NCBI GenBank assembly: GCA_030272585.1 | Contig: BSYQ01000004.1 | Coordinates: 7,006,001-7,070,000, forward strand | Direction of reading: 5' to 3' | Origin: Bryopsis sp. KO-2023 | Taxonomy: Eukaryota; Chlorophyta; Ulvophyceae; Bryopsidales; Bryopsidaceae | Length of the DNA stretch: 64,000 nt | Notes under the pieces: model-generated | What the model saw: only the letters and a program-made list of their open reading frames with translations | Databases searched by the model: none | Told to the model about the DNA's origin: nothing | Program-made: the position numbers and the translations under genes | Shown: positions 41,992-51,506 of the stretch, in pieces | Layout of the letters: each line of letters starts with the position of its first letter | How positions within the stretch are numbered: position 1 is the stretch's first letter

Positions 41992-43955
41992 TGGTTTCGG
42001 AGCGGGTAAAGTTATACCGTCGACTGGCGCGCGCGCTGTGGTACAGCTGGCTGTTGCTATGGGGATCTCACACACCACACACTCCACTGGATGTGGCGAC
42101 TCGTGACTGCCGTCTCACCAAACGAGAGAAGAACAGAGCGTGGAAACGGAGTCGCGAGTTGCGTCAGGGGGGTACGCTGAAAAGTGTGATGTCAAGAGCG
42201 CTTTTACTTTTGTTACTTCAGATGGGGTGCGTAGAAGTTAACCCAGGACCAGAAGGAGACAAGGGGAACTCGAATAAGATCCGAGCGTGGTCTCGAGAGG
42301 CTGCGCAGTGGATCTTCGCCCACGCAGAAGTGATGGCGGACGGGCCAGAGTTTTCTAAACGGTTGCGCATGTTTATGAAAAGTACAGTGCCAGGTGGAAA
42401 TGCGGCGCTGTATGCGCTGAAAGCTTACGAGTTGGTGGCGACAAAGACGGATGCGGAGTTGGTTGCAGAGTACGGAAGTTGGTTTGCAATAGGGGCGTTG
42501 GCTGGGGTCATTCCACCCGAGGAGAAACGATGGAAAGTATTCAAAAAGATGATGGAAATGCGTATTCCAGCAAGCGCTGAAACCAATTTGGACAGGTTGC
42601 GTCGGTTTTCACGAACCAAGGGGGAGGTGTTGGATGTTTTCTTGGAGAGGATGATCCTGACCATGGAACTGTATGATGATGTGAGCGAAGAAAACAAGAA
42701 ACGTTGTCTGTATGCAAAACTCCCTCGTGAATTACAGGTTGCTGTGGCCGTGTTGCCTTCGGATTGCAGTCTGGTTACTATGCTTGGAAGCATTCGGCGA
42801 TGGATCTATTGGCATGGGCTCAACACCATTTCGAGCGGTTCCTCAGGAGGAGGGGGTGGTGACATGATGGAAATCGATGTACTCGCTGGAGTACGTGAAA
42901 AGATCTTGAGGGGAGGTGAAATCGATTTTCAGGAGATCAAGTCGAAAAACAGCCTAATGATAGGTTGGAAAAAATTAATGGACGAAAAAAGCTACAGAAG
43001 TGAGGCAGAACGTTTTCTCAAAGGAGGAGGTTCTGGGTACAAGGGTGTTCGTTTTACAGGAAGTGGCCGAGGCGAGGGTGGTCGTGGTGGGAAGTACGAT
43101 GCACGACGGTTTCATGGCGTCGCTGTGGACGAAGTTGAATCAGAATGGAATGACGTGATGGGGCCGGGACAACGTGAGGCTACAGGGTCGGATGAACACG
43201 CGGCAGATGAAGGAGGAAGTGAGTCAGCTGATCAATGCATGAGGCATGAGACCTTGGGATTCGAAAACAGCGGTATAACTCGTCACGAAGAGCGTCGCTG
43301 GTTGGGAATGCCTGAATGCTATCCAGAAGATTTCACATCCTCGGATGACGAATTCTTTGATGCGGAAGAAGGGACCCTCAAGGAAGTCCAGGAAGATTTG
43401 TATTTGCATGGGGGAATCACAGAGCGATGTGGTTCAGCGATTACTCGGAACGAAAAGGCCAGCCTCCACCTTCCTGTGGACCTCCAGGGATGTAAGGTGG
43501 CCGGCCTTATTGATACTGGCGCCACCAGTACGTTTGTTCAAAGGAGTCTACTGCAGGCCTTGAAAATGGAATCACAGATTCTTCCTTGCGATCGATTTGT
43601 GGTTCTTGGGGACGGGCATAGAAGCACCTTGGACGGAGTTATCAAGTTGCCACTACAGGTGAATGGCGAAGAGAAAACGGTGGAGGCGTATGTAATGGAC
43701 AGTAAAGGACCGAGTTTAATCCTCGGGTTCCCTTTCCTGGCGAGGAATCAATTGGTGGTCGACTGCGCAAACAGACAACTCCTGTCACGCAAAAATGACC
43801 AGCTCATACGTTGCAGGATGCATGCAGTTCCGACCAAGCGAGTGGCGCCATCTCTGTCGACGTTGCTTACTAATCTGACGAAGACACTGGAGACCACTGT
43901 CACGCACTTGCGAGCGCTGGGTACGCAAGGGCTTGACTGTCCTCAAAAAAACTAG
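41991..43955 (+). CDS. Gag-protease ORF with N-terminal 2A-like motif
   Basis: 654 residues from the ATG at 41991 (an in-frame GTG in the LTR lies upstream). Residues about 70-87 read RALLLLLLQMGCVEVNPGP, a 2A-like ribosome-skipping motif; release would occur between G86 and P87 (42248/42249). The gag domain follows (PGGNAALYALKAYELV; WFAIGALAGVIPPEEKRWKV; LDRLRRFSRTKGEVLDVFLE). There is no CCHC knuckle; an RG-rich stretch (FTGSGRGEGGRGGKYDARR) may replace it. The protease active site is GLIDTGATSTFVQRSLL near 43512, with ILGFPFL as the second conserved loop. The ORF ends at TAG 43953 preceded by the slippery A AAA AAC. Confidence 0.9.
   Translation: MVSERVKLYRRLARALWYSWLLLWGSHTPHTPLDVATRDCRLTKREKNRAWKRSRELRQGGTLKSVMSRALLLLLLQMGCVEVNPGPEGDKGNSNKIRAWSREAAQWIFAHAEVMADGPEFSKRLRMFMKSTVPGGNAALYALKAYELVATKTDAELVAEYGSWFAIGALAGVIPPEEKRWKVFKKMMEMRIPASAETNLDRLRRFSRTKGEVLDVFLERMILTMELYDDVSEENKKRCLYAKLPRELQVAVAVLPSDCSLVTMLGSIRRWIYWHGLNTISSGSSGGGGGDMMEIDVLAGVREKILRGGEIDFQEIKSKNSLMIGWKKLMDEKSYRSEAERFLKGGGSGYKGVRFTGSGRGEGGRGGKYDARRFHGVAVDEVESEWNDVMGPGQREATGSDEHAADEGGSESADQCMRHETLGFENSGITRHEERRWLGMPECYPEDFTSSDDEFFDAEEGTLKEVQEDLYLHGGITERCGSAITRNEKASLHLPVDLQGCKVAGLIDTGATSTFVQRSLLQALKMESQILPCDRFVVLGDGHRSTLDGVIKLPLQVNGEEKTVEAYVMDSKGPSLILGFPFLARNQLVVDCANRQLLSRKNDQLIRCRMHAVPTKRVAPSLSTLLTNLTKTLETTVTHLRALGTQGLDCPQKN
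41992..42008 (+). promoter_or_regulatory. Primer binding site of the second LTR element
   Basis: TGGTTTCGGAGCGGG follows the LTR with no spacer. Its first 12 bases equal the PBS of the chromovirus at 12257-12276. It is complementary to a tRNA 3' end ...GCTCCGAAACCA, tRNA not identified. Confidence 0.75.
42198..42251 (+). other. 2A-like ribosome-skipping motif in gag
   Basis: Hydrophobic LLLLLLQ followed by MGCVEVNPGP matches the 2A core D-V/I-E-x-N-P-G-P except for Cys in place of Asp. Leucine-rich lead-ins of this type are known from 2A motifs of non-LTR retrotransposons. If functional it would free an 86-residue basic/hydrophobic leader peptide from gag. Confidence 0.7.
43946..43952 (+). 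promoter_or_regulatory. -1 ribosomal frameshift site AAAAAAC
   Basis: The last gag-protease codons are CAA AAA AAC TAG. A AAA AAC is a canonical slippery heptamer in the correct phase, touching the stop. The -1 frame then reads CTA GTA AAC AAA AAC and stays open into the RT ORF, which has no ATG near its start. This strongly suggests programmed -1 frameshifting. Confidence 0.85.
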
Positions 43956-46771
43956 TAAACAAAAACCAAGAGAGGGGTTTGGTTTTTTCTGAGATACCAT
44001 TATACCCTCCTTTCAAGAAAAATGGGCGTTTGTTTTTTTGTAGCAACAGATCGTTTGTTATTCCACCTAATGAACACAGAGTTATCAAACCAGGGGTTAG
44101 GTTACCAAGTGGGAGTTTTTTTGATTCGGCTGATGCACTTTCATCAAGTCATTTGAGGTTTATACCCAAATCAGATGGCCAGTCAATTTGGGGAATTTTA
44201 CAGAACATCAGTTCAGAACCACAAGTTTTGACTTATCGCATGCCTCTTTTTTCAGTTCACTCTTCAATTCAACGGTTTTTTGTACCCGATAGGGGTTGGT
44301 TTGACATTTTGGAACGAACAGGCCCTCTCCAGTTTCGGGCAGGGCAGGTTATCAAAGATTGGGCCTCAGTTTTTGTTCAGAAATTCCCTGAGTTATTTAG
44401 TCAGACTTTTGGCCGCTGCAAAACATATGAGGTGGGAGAGGTCCCTCTCCACTGTGACGTTCCACATCGAAACATTAGGAAATCGCTGATTAGCGGCCCT
44501 TCTGAAACAAAATTGTTACTTGACGAAGTAGAAAAATTGCAGGCTGATGGGGTAGTTCGGGAACTCAATTACGAGCCATATTGCTCACCCGTTTTTGGCG
44601 TGGCAAAACGCAACGGGTCGGTGCGTATGGTGGCAGACTTCCGAGTTTTGAATGCCTGTACTCGGGAACAGAGTTACAATCGGGTTAATCGTGATCACTT
44701 GTTTTCGGCTGTTAGACCTTTTAGCATAGGTAGTTCTTTGGACCTTCGTGATGCGTTTCATCAGGTTCCCCTGACAAAAAAAATATGCGATTTATTCGGT
44801 TTTAGTATCGGGGGCCGTTTTTTTCACTATACGCGACTTCCACAGGGTTATACCAATAGCCCCAGTGAATTTCTTAGGGCTCTTGAACCCACTTTGAGGG
44901 AAGTCCGTGCGGCTGTTTCGTCGCAAGTTTTGAATTACATGGACGATTTGGTGGTGTTATCTCGTGATTACCCTTCGCATATTGCCGATATGCACGTGAT
45001 TTTGTCGATTTTTGAAAAGCATGGCTGGAGAATGAGATCGGAAAAATGTCGGTTTCTGCGTAAAGAATTTGAGTTTTTGGGACACAAGTTGACGATGGGA
45101 GGCTGGGAGATGACGATCGACAACCTTGGTAAACTTCAGGATTTGGTTCGGCCCACCACTCGGCAACAATGGAGGAAACTACGCGGCTGGTTGTTACAAG
45201 TTCAACGGTTCCTTTTCAATGGTGCCAGAGTGCAACATTTGTTGCGCACTGCTGAGACCCAGTCCTCCCAGTCTTCCTGGGAAGCGTTTTTGGAGAGTCT
45301 CGCCACTCACATGGTACGCCTCACCCATTCTTCGGGGTTCACCGGTCTATCTGTTGCTGTAGATGCCAGTTCTCAAGGTTGGGGGGGCATTCTTATTCAG
45401 TCGGGACAGGTAGTGGCATGTTGTTCGGGTTCTTGGCCGTCGGGCTGGCGTCATTTTTTGTCCAACGAACTAGAGGCTGAGGGTCTCTTACGGGTTTTGC
45501 GTTGTTTTCGACCGTGGTTGTTTGGACAAGAAGTCCATGTTTATACAGACAATCGCAGTACGGCTAGTTTCCAGAACGTTGCGAACTCTTCCGCTTTTAT
45601 TCGTCGGAGATTATCTCACCTGTTAGAATTTTGTCCTCGCCTTCAATTTTTGCCGGGTCATAGCAATGTGTTACCCGATTTGTTGTCCCGGTTGGGTCAG
45701 TTGGGTTTTGATCGACGCAGTGGAAGTATTATATCGTTTTCGGGAGATCAGGGGGGTGTTTCGTCTTCGGGAGCTTTTGTGGGGGCTTCTGCCTCGGCTT
45801 TGGTGGTTTCTAATGTTGCTGCAGAGGACCTTTCTGAGGGGGATTGGGCGAGGATTCATCATGGGCATTTGGGCATTTCGGGTACTCTGGCTCGAGCTGC
45901 TCATTTCGGAATCCAGGTCACACGGTCCTGGGTCAGAGCCAAAATCGATCGGTGTCGGGCTTGTCAAATGTTCCGTCCTGCTCCTTCCGGCCATCCATTC
46001 GGCCATCTACCGGATCCAGCAACCCCTAGCGAATATGTGTCCATGGATTACGTGGGACCGATTTCAGGAGCGGATGGGCCTCGGTACTTGTTGGTATTGG
46101 TGGATCATCTCACGCGTATGGTACGGGTTTGGTGCACCAAGTCTGCTGATTCGCGGAACACACTTCGATGTCTGAACACCTGGTGCGAGGAAGTTGGACA
46201 CATCAAGAACCTGGTATGCGATAACGCTCAATATTTTCGTGCGAATTCACTTCAAAATTGGGGTCGAACAATTGGGGCCAAATTTCTGTTTGTTCCGCCC
46301 CACATTCATCGTTCAAACGGCCTGGTGGAGCGCATGAATCGAACGGTACTGGACAGAATCCGAAAATTAGCAGCTGCTGCACGATCGTCGTCATGGTGGG
46401 ACTTTGTTCAGGAGGCGGAGAGCGCAGTTAATTCCAGTATTCATCGGATTACTGGTTTTATGCCCAAGGAGTTGATTGGCGCGGAACCTCAGTTCTGGAA
46501 ACGTGCGGTCGAGTCCATGCGACGCGAACGAATTCGGGTGAATAAAAACAGGAAACGAAACAAAATAGAATATGCGAGGGAGGACAGAGTATGGGCTTTC
46601 GATGTTCTTAGAGATGGGAAGAGTGGAAACAAGATGATGCCTCGCTGGTTAGGACCCAGTGTATTAGAGACTCGCATATCCAAGTCGATTTGGGAAGTTA
46701 GATTGCCTCAGGGGAGGCGCATGAACATGCATACTGACTTTCTTAGACCTTATGTTGATAGATATTGTTAG
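43952..46771 (+). CDS. Pol ORF: reverse transcriptase, RNase H, integrase
   Basis: About 940 codons, entered by -1 frameshift. The first in-frame Met lies some 90 codons in, so independent initiation is unlikely. RT: GSVRMVADFRVLN, SLDLRDAFHQVPL, RLPQGYTNSPSEFL, and the catalytic NYMDDLVVLS (about 44935). RNase H: SVAVDASSQGWGGIL, NELEAEGLLRVL, VYTDNRSTASF. Integrase: HHGHLGISGTLARAAHFG with CRACQMF (HHCC finger), then catalytic D in SMDYVGPI, D in LVCDNAQYF and E in NGLVERMN. The C-terminus has a PRWLGPSVLE GPF-like motif and no chromodomain. No stop or frame break is seen. Confidence 0.93.
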   Translation, partial: LVNKNQERGLVFSEIPLYPPFKKNGRLFFCSNRSFVIPPNEHRVIKPGVRLPSGSFFDSADALSSSHLRFIPKSDGQSIWGILQNISSEPQVLTYRMPLFSVHSSIQRFFVPDRGWFDILERTGPLQFRAGQVIKDWASVFVQKFPELFSQTFGRCKTYEVGEVPLHCDVPHRNIRKSLISGPSETKLLLDEVEKLQADGVVRELNYEPYCSPVFGVAKRNGSVRMVADFRVLNACTREQSYNRVNRDHLFSAVRPFSIGSSLDLRDAFHQVPLTKKICDLFGFSIGGRFFHYTRLPQGYTNSPSEFLRALEPTLREVRAAVSSQVLNYMDDLVVLSRDYPSHIADMHVILSIFEKHGWRMRSEKCRFLRKEFEFLGHKLTMGGWEMTIDNLGKLQDLVRPTTRQQWRKLRGWLLQVQRFLFNGARVQHLLRTAETQSSQSSWEAFLESLATHMVRLTHSSGFTGLSVAVDASSQGWGGILIQSGQVVACCSGSWPSGWRHFLSNELEAEGLLRVLRCFRPWLFGQEVHVYTDNRSTASFQNVANSSAFIRRRLSHLLEFCPRLQFLPGHSNVLPDLLSRLGQLGFDRRSGSIISFSGDQGGVSSSGAFVGASASALVVSNVAAEDLSEGDWARIHHGHLGISGTLARAAHFGIQVTRSWVRAKIDRCRACQMFRPAPSGHPFGHLPDPATPSEYVSMDYVGPISGADGPRYLLVLVDHLTRMVRVWCTKSADSRNTLRCLNTWCEEVGHIKNLVCDNAQYFRANSLQNWGRTIGAKFLFVPPHIHRSNGLVERMNRTVLDRIRKLAAAARSSSWWDFVQEAESAVNSSIHRITGFMPKELIGAEPQFWKRAVESMRRERIRVNKNRKRNKIEYAREDRVWAFDVLRDGKSGNKMMPRWLGPSVLETRISKSIWEVRLPQGRRMNMHTDFLRPYVDRYC

Positions 46772-46924
46772 AGGATCGATGACAGGTTATAGGGGACTTT
46801 TCTGTTCTACCTTAGTGGTGTCTTATTGATGTGTTTGAAGTGTGATGACAGCCATTTTAGTTTCGCTTGAGATCTGGGCAGAGGGATCTGGCAAGAGTGG
46901 AACGGTTATAAAGCAGTGGAAGCG

Positions 46925-47073
46925 TGTTGGGAAAATCACGGATGATTATGTCAGGGGCAGACACTAGATGGATAGACAGTGACTAGGTTTCGACTATAAC
47001 TGGGGAACGTCCTCTCGAACGAGCTGTAACTGTTGTTTCTGTTGAGTGACTGAGTGCAAGAATATACACAACA
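46925..47073 (+). repeat. 3' LTR of the second LTR element
   Basis: 149-bp copy with no visible difference from 41843-41991, followed by target copy atggt (47074-47078). The preceding tract (aaagcagtggaagcg) is purine-rich but a weak polypurine tract. Confidence 0.95.
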
Positions 47074-47078
47074 ATGGT

Positions 47079-47595
47079 GTTCCTTGGTTGAGACTCAGTC
47101 GGGGACAGTTCGACCCGACTTCTTACGAAAGTCTAGGAAACCATGTTGTGAACCAATCGTTCTTACACGAAAAGGTTATCCGAAACACCACACTCTTTCC
47201 TTATATTTTCCCACAGTTTCTGTCACGTAGGCGAAACGCCATATGCGATCCACTAATCCGATCGCGCACAATCAACAACCTTTTATGAATGCAGTAGTTG
47301 GCATGAGACATGGGAGTGAGAAACTGCACAGAATTCGCGCTGTGCAGTTTTCTCTTCCCAGTCGGTTCTCAGACAGATGCAGCCTTTGTTTCTGTTGGGA
47401 CCAAAATTGCATCACAGTTTGTCCCCAGATTCCTTCACATTGCAAAAAAGTAGCATTCATTCTTCCCTAAAAATCAACCCACTGGGCTGATGAAGACACA
47501 ATTGGCTGACACAAGTTTTTACAGTTTTTCCATTCTTTCAGTTATATCGGTAGCTTCCACACCCCCCACCCCCCTCCTTTTCAAATAATGCATCA
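47079..47595. other. Interval between LTR element and PIG-U
   Basis: Host DNA that was contiguous with 41533-41837 before insertion, plus the PIG-U 3' UTR. No gene supported. Confidence 0.35.
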
Positions 47596-50500
47596 TCAGT
47601 CCGCTTTTCTTTTGGATCCTTCCACCAGAGGAGAACTAGATTTTCCCTGAGCAGGTTCCTTGCAGGCTCCATCGATCACCATCAACAACAGAATGATTTG
47701 CCAAGCAGCGAACACCAAGTTCATTGCGTAGAAGAAGTTTGCATTTGCAGAGCCCAGCAAAATCCACTCTTCCCAAACTGCGGGGCTCCTTATGGCCAAG
47801 AATAGAAACGATGTCACCAGGAACCACCACCATTGTAGCGTCCCCAAAATCTTGGGGAAAAGAGGGAGCAACCCCTACGTAACAAATACGTTCAGAAATT
47901 GACAGTGTGGATTAACATATGGCAGTCTTTCCGATGGAGGTGGCTTCCTATTCTCAAGAAAACCCCAAAGTAACTCCGGTTTTTCTTGTGGTGAACCCTC
48001 CTGCTTTTTCCCCCAATGAATAGAACACCATTACATATCCATATCAATATGCATCTATATAGTCTCCCTACCCCCCTTTCAACCCGAAAAAACAACAAAG
48101 AGAACACTTTTTTTTCTGTGGTTTTCTTGGAAAAAAAAAGGGTGACTGCATACAGTTACAGTTGCCCCTCTGCACAGTGCCATGACCTCCATCAGGGTTT
48201 AATAACATTGATGCAAGAAAAGGATAAAAAACGAAAATAGCCCGAAGAAATGAAAATATATAGTCTGAATGAAATTCTCACCAAGTATAGAGCTATGTCT
48301 GGGAGCGTGGGATACGGCTTCAACAGCGATTTGATTATGCACTGGACGAAAATGACGAAGAGGGGTTTGTCTGGGAACCTGATCGTGACTGGAATCAAAA
48401 AGAGCCCGGCGGTTGCATGGAAAACAAAGGTGAAAAAGTCTCGAAATCCTGAAAAGATTTCCGTGAAGAAATACCAAAACAGTCCGATGTTCGGAGTGAG
48501 GTCATCTACCTGATCCAAAACAAAAAAAAACACCCGTCACAGATGTGACTGGACTCCCCCCCCCCCCCAAAAAAAAAAAAAAGCCTGGAAAAAAAGTATT
48601 TAACTGAAGCTGCAACCCCCCCAAAAAAGGAAAAAGTCTTGAAGAACCAATTTATTAAACCGAAGCTGAAATTCAGAGGGTGCAGATCGTTTTTTCGCAA
48701 GTTTTGTTTGAAATTCTATGGAACGAAAAACAAGTGCATTCAATCGCACTCATCAAAGAGGTCAATCGGAAAAAGAAAAAGGGCTTACCTTTTCAGATAC
48801 TCACTTTTAGCATCACCCAGTAGGTTTCCACCATCCAATGCTTTGCTGAACACCTCGTTTCGTAAGGCCCCATTTTACCAGTCTCACATTCAAAAGATCC
48901 TTTTGCCACCCCAACACCAAAAACACCCAAAAAAATCAATGGAAATATTTGAAGCTTAAAAAAAAAAAGCAAACAGTTTGGACAATGGCCAACTTTTTTC
49001 CAGACAGGTCTTCTGATTGATTGGGTTTTTTATATAAGCACAACTTTAAAAAATGAAATGAAAAATCAATGATAAAAGCTTGATCTTGAACAAACCTCGG
49101 ATCCAAGGTATCCATGACTGACATGCATGCTCTGGGTAAATTCCCAGGGAGACCTCAGACAACGCCAAAATCGAAATCGCCCAAATCAAGACGAAGGCAA
49201 GAAATGCAGTGACAGCCTTCAGTCCTGAGTATCTGGAAATTCTTTCATTGTTTGAATTTGAACCATCTTTTTTCCCCCCTCGATATATCAATACACACAG
49301 AGGAACCTGATGGGAAAGGAAAAAGAAAAACACTCAAAAATTAGGAACCAAAAAAACAAGCTTGATAGAAGAAAATACAAAATATATATATATTGGAGGG
49401 GGTCTTTTGAGTTATATTTCAGATATTCTACAATGGCATGTAGTCCCGACCACCAATGAGATTCATTGCACTGAAAATAAACCACCTGAGTTTTTCCCCT
49501 TAAAAACTGCAGCAAATGAGGAAACTAATTGACTGTATTGTTTGTTCGAACAAAAAAGGAGCAGATTGGTGGAATTGAATATCCAATAAATATGATTAAA
49601 TATACTAGTATGTGAGTGGTGGGAATTTCTACCAGCAGAAATATGGGGTGAAGTCCCCAGTAGGCAGCGAAGCAAAATCCAAAGGCTGATAAACCCAGTT
49701 TGGAATTTATCGCTCCATAAATGGAAAGCACAATGAATGCGTTTTCGAAAACACCCAGGGAGCCACCCACACAGCTCAATATCGTCAAAGGGTTCAGCAG
49801 ATAAAATGAAGCGATTTCACCAGCATCTGGACCAGCAGAAAAAACAAAGACCAGTACAAACTTGTTAAAGAATGTTAAAATTTTCCTCAAGTAACAAAAA
49901 ACATAATTCTTCGACAGAATCTTTTCCTTTTTGAAAAAGAACAAAGTAATGCAAGAATATAGCAGGGATTGTGGGGGATTCCTGAGCGAAAAATCTACAT
50001 CACAGTTTTCCAAAAATTATTATTTTTTGCTCTGGGCATAATGGCATGGAATCCCCCAACGAAAGATTTTGAAAATAGAAGTACTCAAGAACAAACAGAA
50101 CAGACGAAGAAAGGCTAACCTTGGCCGATTGCCAATGTGTGGCCGATTTCCCCCAACAAAACAGCGGTGATCAGATCCGCCAGAATCAAGGGAAAACTGA
50201 TCAGCGCAGGAAAGGAAGCCAATCGCCCCAGAGTTGATAAAACCAAGGGGGGCGAGTGAAACGCGGAGCCCGTGTAGGGGGACAACCCCTTCTCGGTCAA
50301 TGCTACGCCCTCTTTGAGGCGAGTCAGACTGGAGAAAGGCGAAACGATTTCCGCTCGGTCCGAAACCAAGGAGCCGAAGCCCAGAAACAGAAGAGCGAAT
50401 CGTATGGCGGTTCCACATAGAACCCCCCGATTGCTCCATGCACGACCACCAGTGGACATATTTGCTGGGTTGGGAACGGCAAAGACGTCCTGCTGGGCCT

Positions 50501-50606
50501 GTGGAGTGCTGATCCCGTTGACTCGATGGATCTGATTATAGAGCATGGCAGTGGTGTGATGTGGTGTAGGTCCCATCCAAGGTAAATTTCTTCTTTTTAT
50601 GGGCAT
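47596..50606 (-). CDS. PIGU: GPI transamidase subunit PIG-U
   Basis: Exons 50606-50120, 49826-49633, 49306-49096, 48845-48805, 48509-48282 and 47874-47596 join in phase (487, 194, 211, 41, 228, 279 nt) to 479 residues. Family hallmarks appear in order: RAEIVSPFSSLTRLKEGVAL and GLSPYTGSAFHSPPLVL near the N-terminus, FYLLNPLTILSCVG in the middle, VDDLTPNIGLFWYFFTEIF, KPYPTLPDIALYL, and LLGSANANFFYAMNL near the C-terminus. Many hydrophobic helices fit an ER membrane protein. PIG-U belongs to the transamidase that attaches GPI anchors to proteins in the ER. An in-frame ATG at 50576 is an alternative start. The 41-nt exon is supported by phase and by the AKHWMVETYWVMLK to VDDLTPN join. Confidence 0.9.
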
Positions 50607-51506
50607 TCAATCTTTGTTTGTGGGGTAAACGTTTTTTCTTAGCAACAAATCAATTGATGGAAGAGTTCCCTGGGTTAAGCTGGGGTTCCAGCAAATACTG
50701 TCTGTGGGATTTATGCCTCAGCTTTTCCCCCTATATTTTCGGCTTTATTTTTTATTTTCCCTTCAGGAAAAAATCCTTGTGGAATTTCTGCCTGACCTCA
50801 CCCCCCCAGTTTTTAGATTTTCATTTCCCCAAACGGCACTCGGTCAATCACAGGACCGAAAACAAATCAGACTCTGATTTGGATAAATGAGATTTTCCTT
50901 AAAAAAGAATAGTACCAATAGGAAGAACACCACAGAAAGAATAAAACCAACAGCATTCTTTTTGTCTTTTTTTCAATTTTTTTTTCGCGTCCCTCATTAT
51001 CACTGCTGTTTTGTACGTCCAAGTGCTCTAAGAAAAAGAATCCACAACAATACCAGTTCGTTTGAGGGGAAGCCATCCCCTGCTGGAAATCGAACCTGAA
51101 AAGTGAAAAAAAAGCAAAGAAGAAAAAAAAAACATGCACCAAAATAATCTGCCCTCAAATGGATCCCCTTTTTCCTCTCCTTGTTTTTCCCCAACCTCCC
51201 CCCCCTTTCCCTTGAAAATTTTCATTCAAATCTTCTCACCGATGAAACAAACCCGCAAAAGAAAGTTCGAAAGTAAAAAAAAACAAACAATTTTGCCCAA
51301 CTTCAAATAAAATCCTGTGAAACGATTTCACTCCATGGAGGCTGAATTCCCCTACAAACCAGATCAACAGGAGCCATCGCAATGCATAAATATACACAGA
51401 ACCTCTTTCACATTCTCGCTTTCCGCCTCGACTGTGAACAATGTGTAAATTTTTGTTTTTTTGGTAGGATATGCATGGGGTGTGGGGTTGACCGGTGGGG
51501 AACAAT
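50607..51506. other. Interval between PIG-U and mitochondrial carrier genes
   Basis: Holds the PIG-U promoter and the carrier 3' UTR. AT-rich with homopolymers; no ORF of interest. Confidence 0.35.

Larger units (their letters stand above)
41843..47073 (+). mobile_element. Complete young Ty3/gypsy LTR retrotransposon with 2A-like motif
   Basis: Two 149-bp LTRs (41843-41991, 46925-47073), identical by eye, begin TGTTG and end CAACA and are flanked by the 5-bp duplication atggt (41838-41842, 47074-47078). Order: LTR, PBS directly at the LTR edge (TGGTTTCGGAGC), gag-protease ORF, -1 slippery site, RT-RNase H-integrase ORF, LTR. RT-RNase H-IN order identifies the Ty3/gypsy group. No chromodomain is seen. 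Both ORFs are intact, so the copy may be active. Confidence 0.95.
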
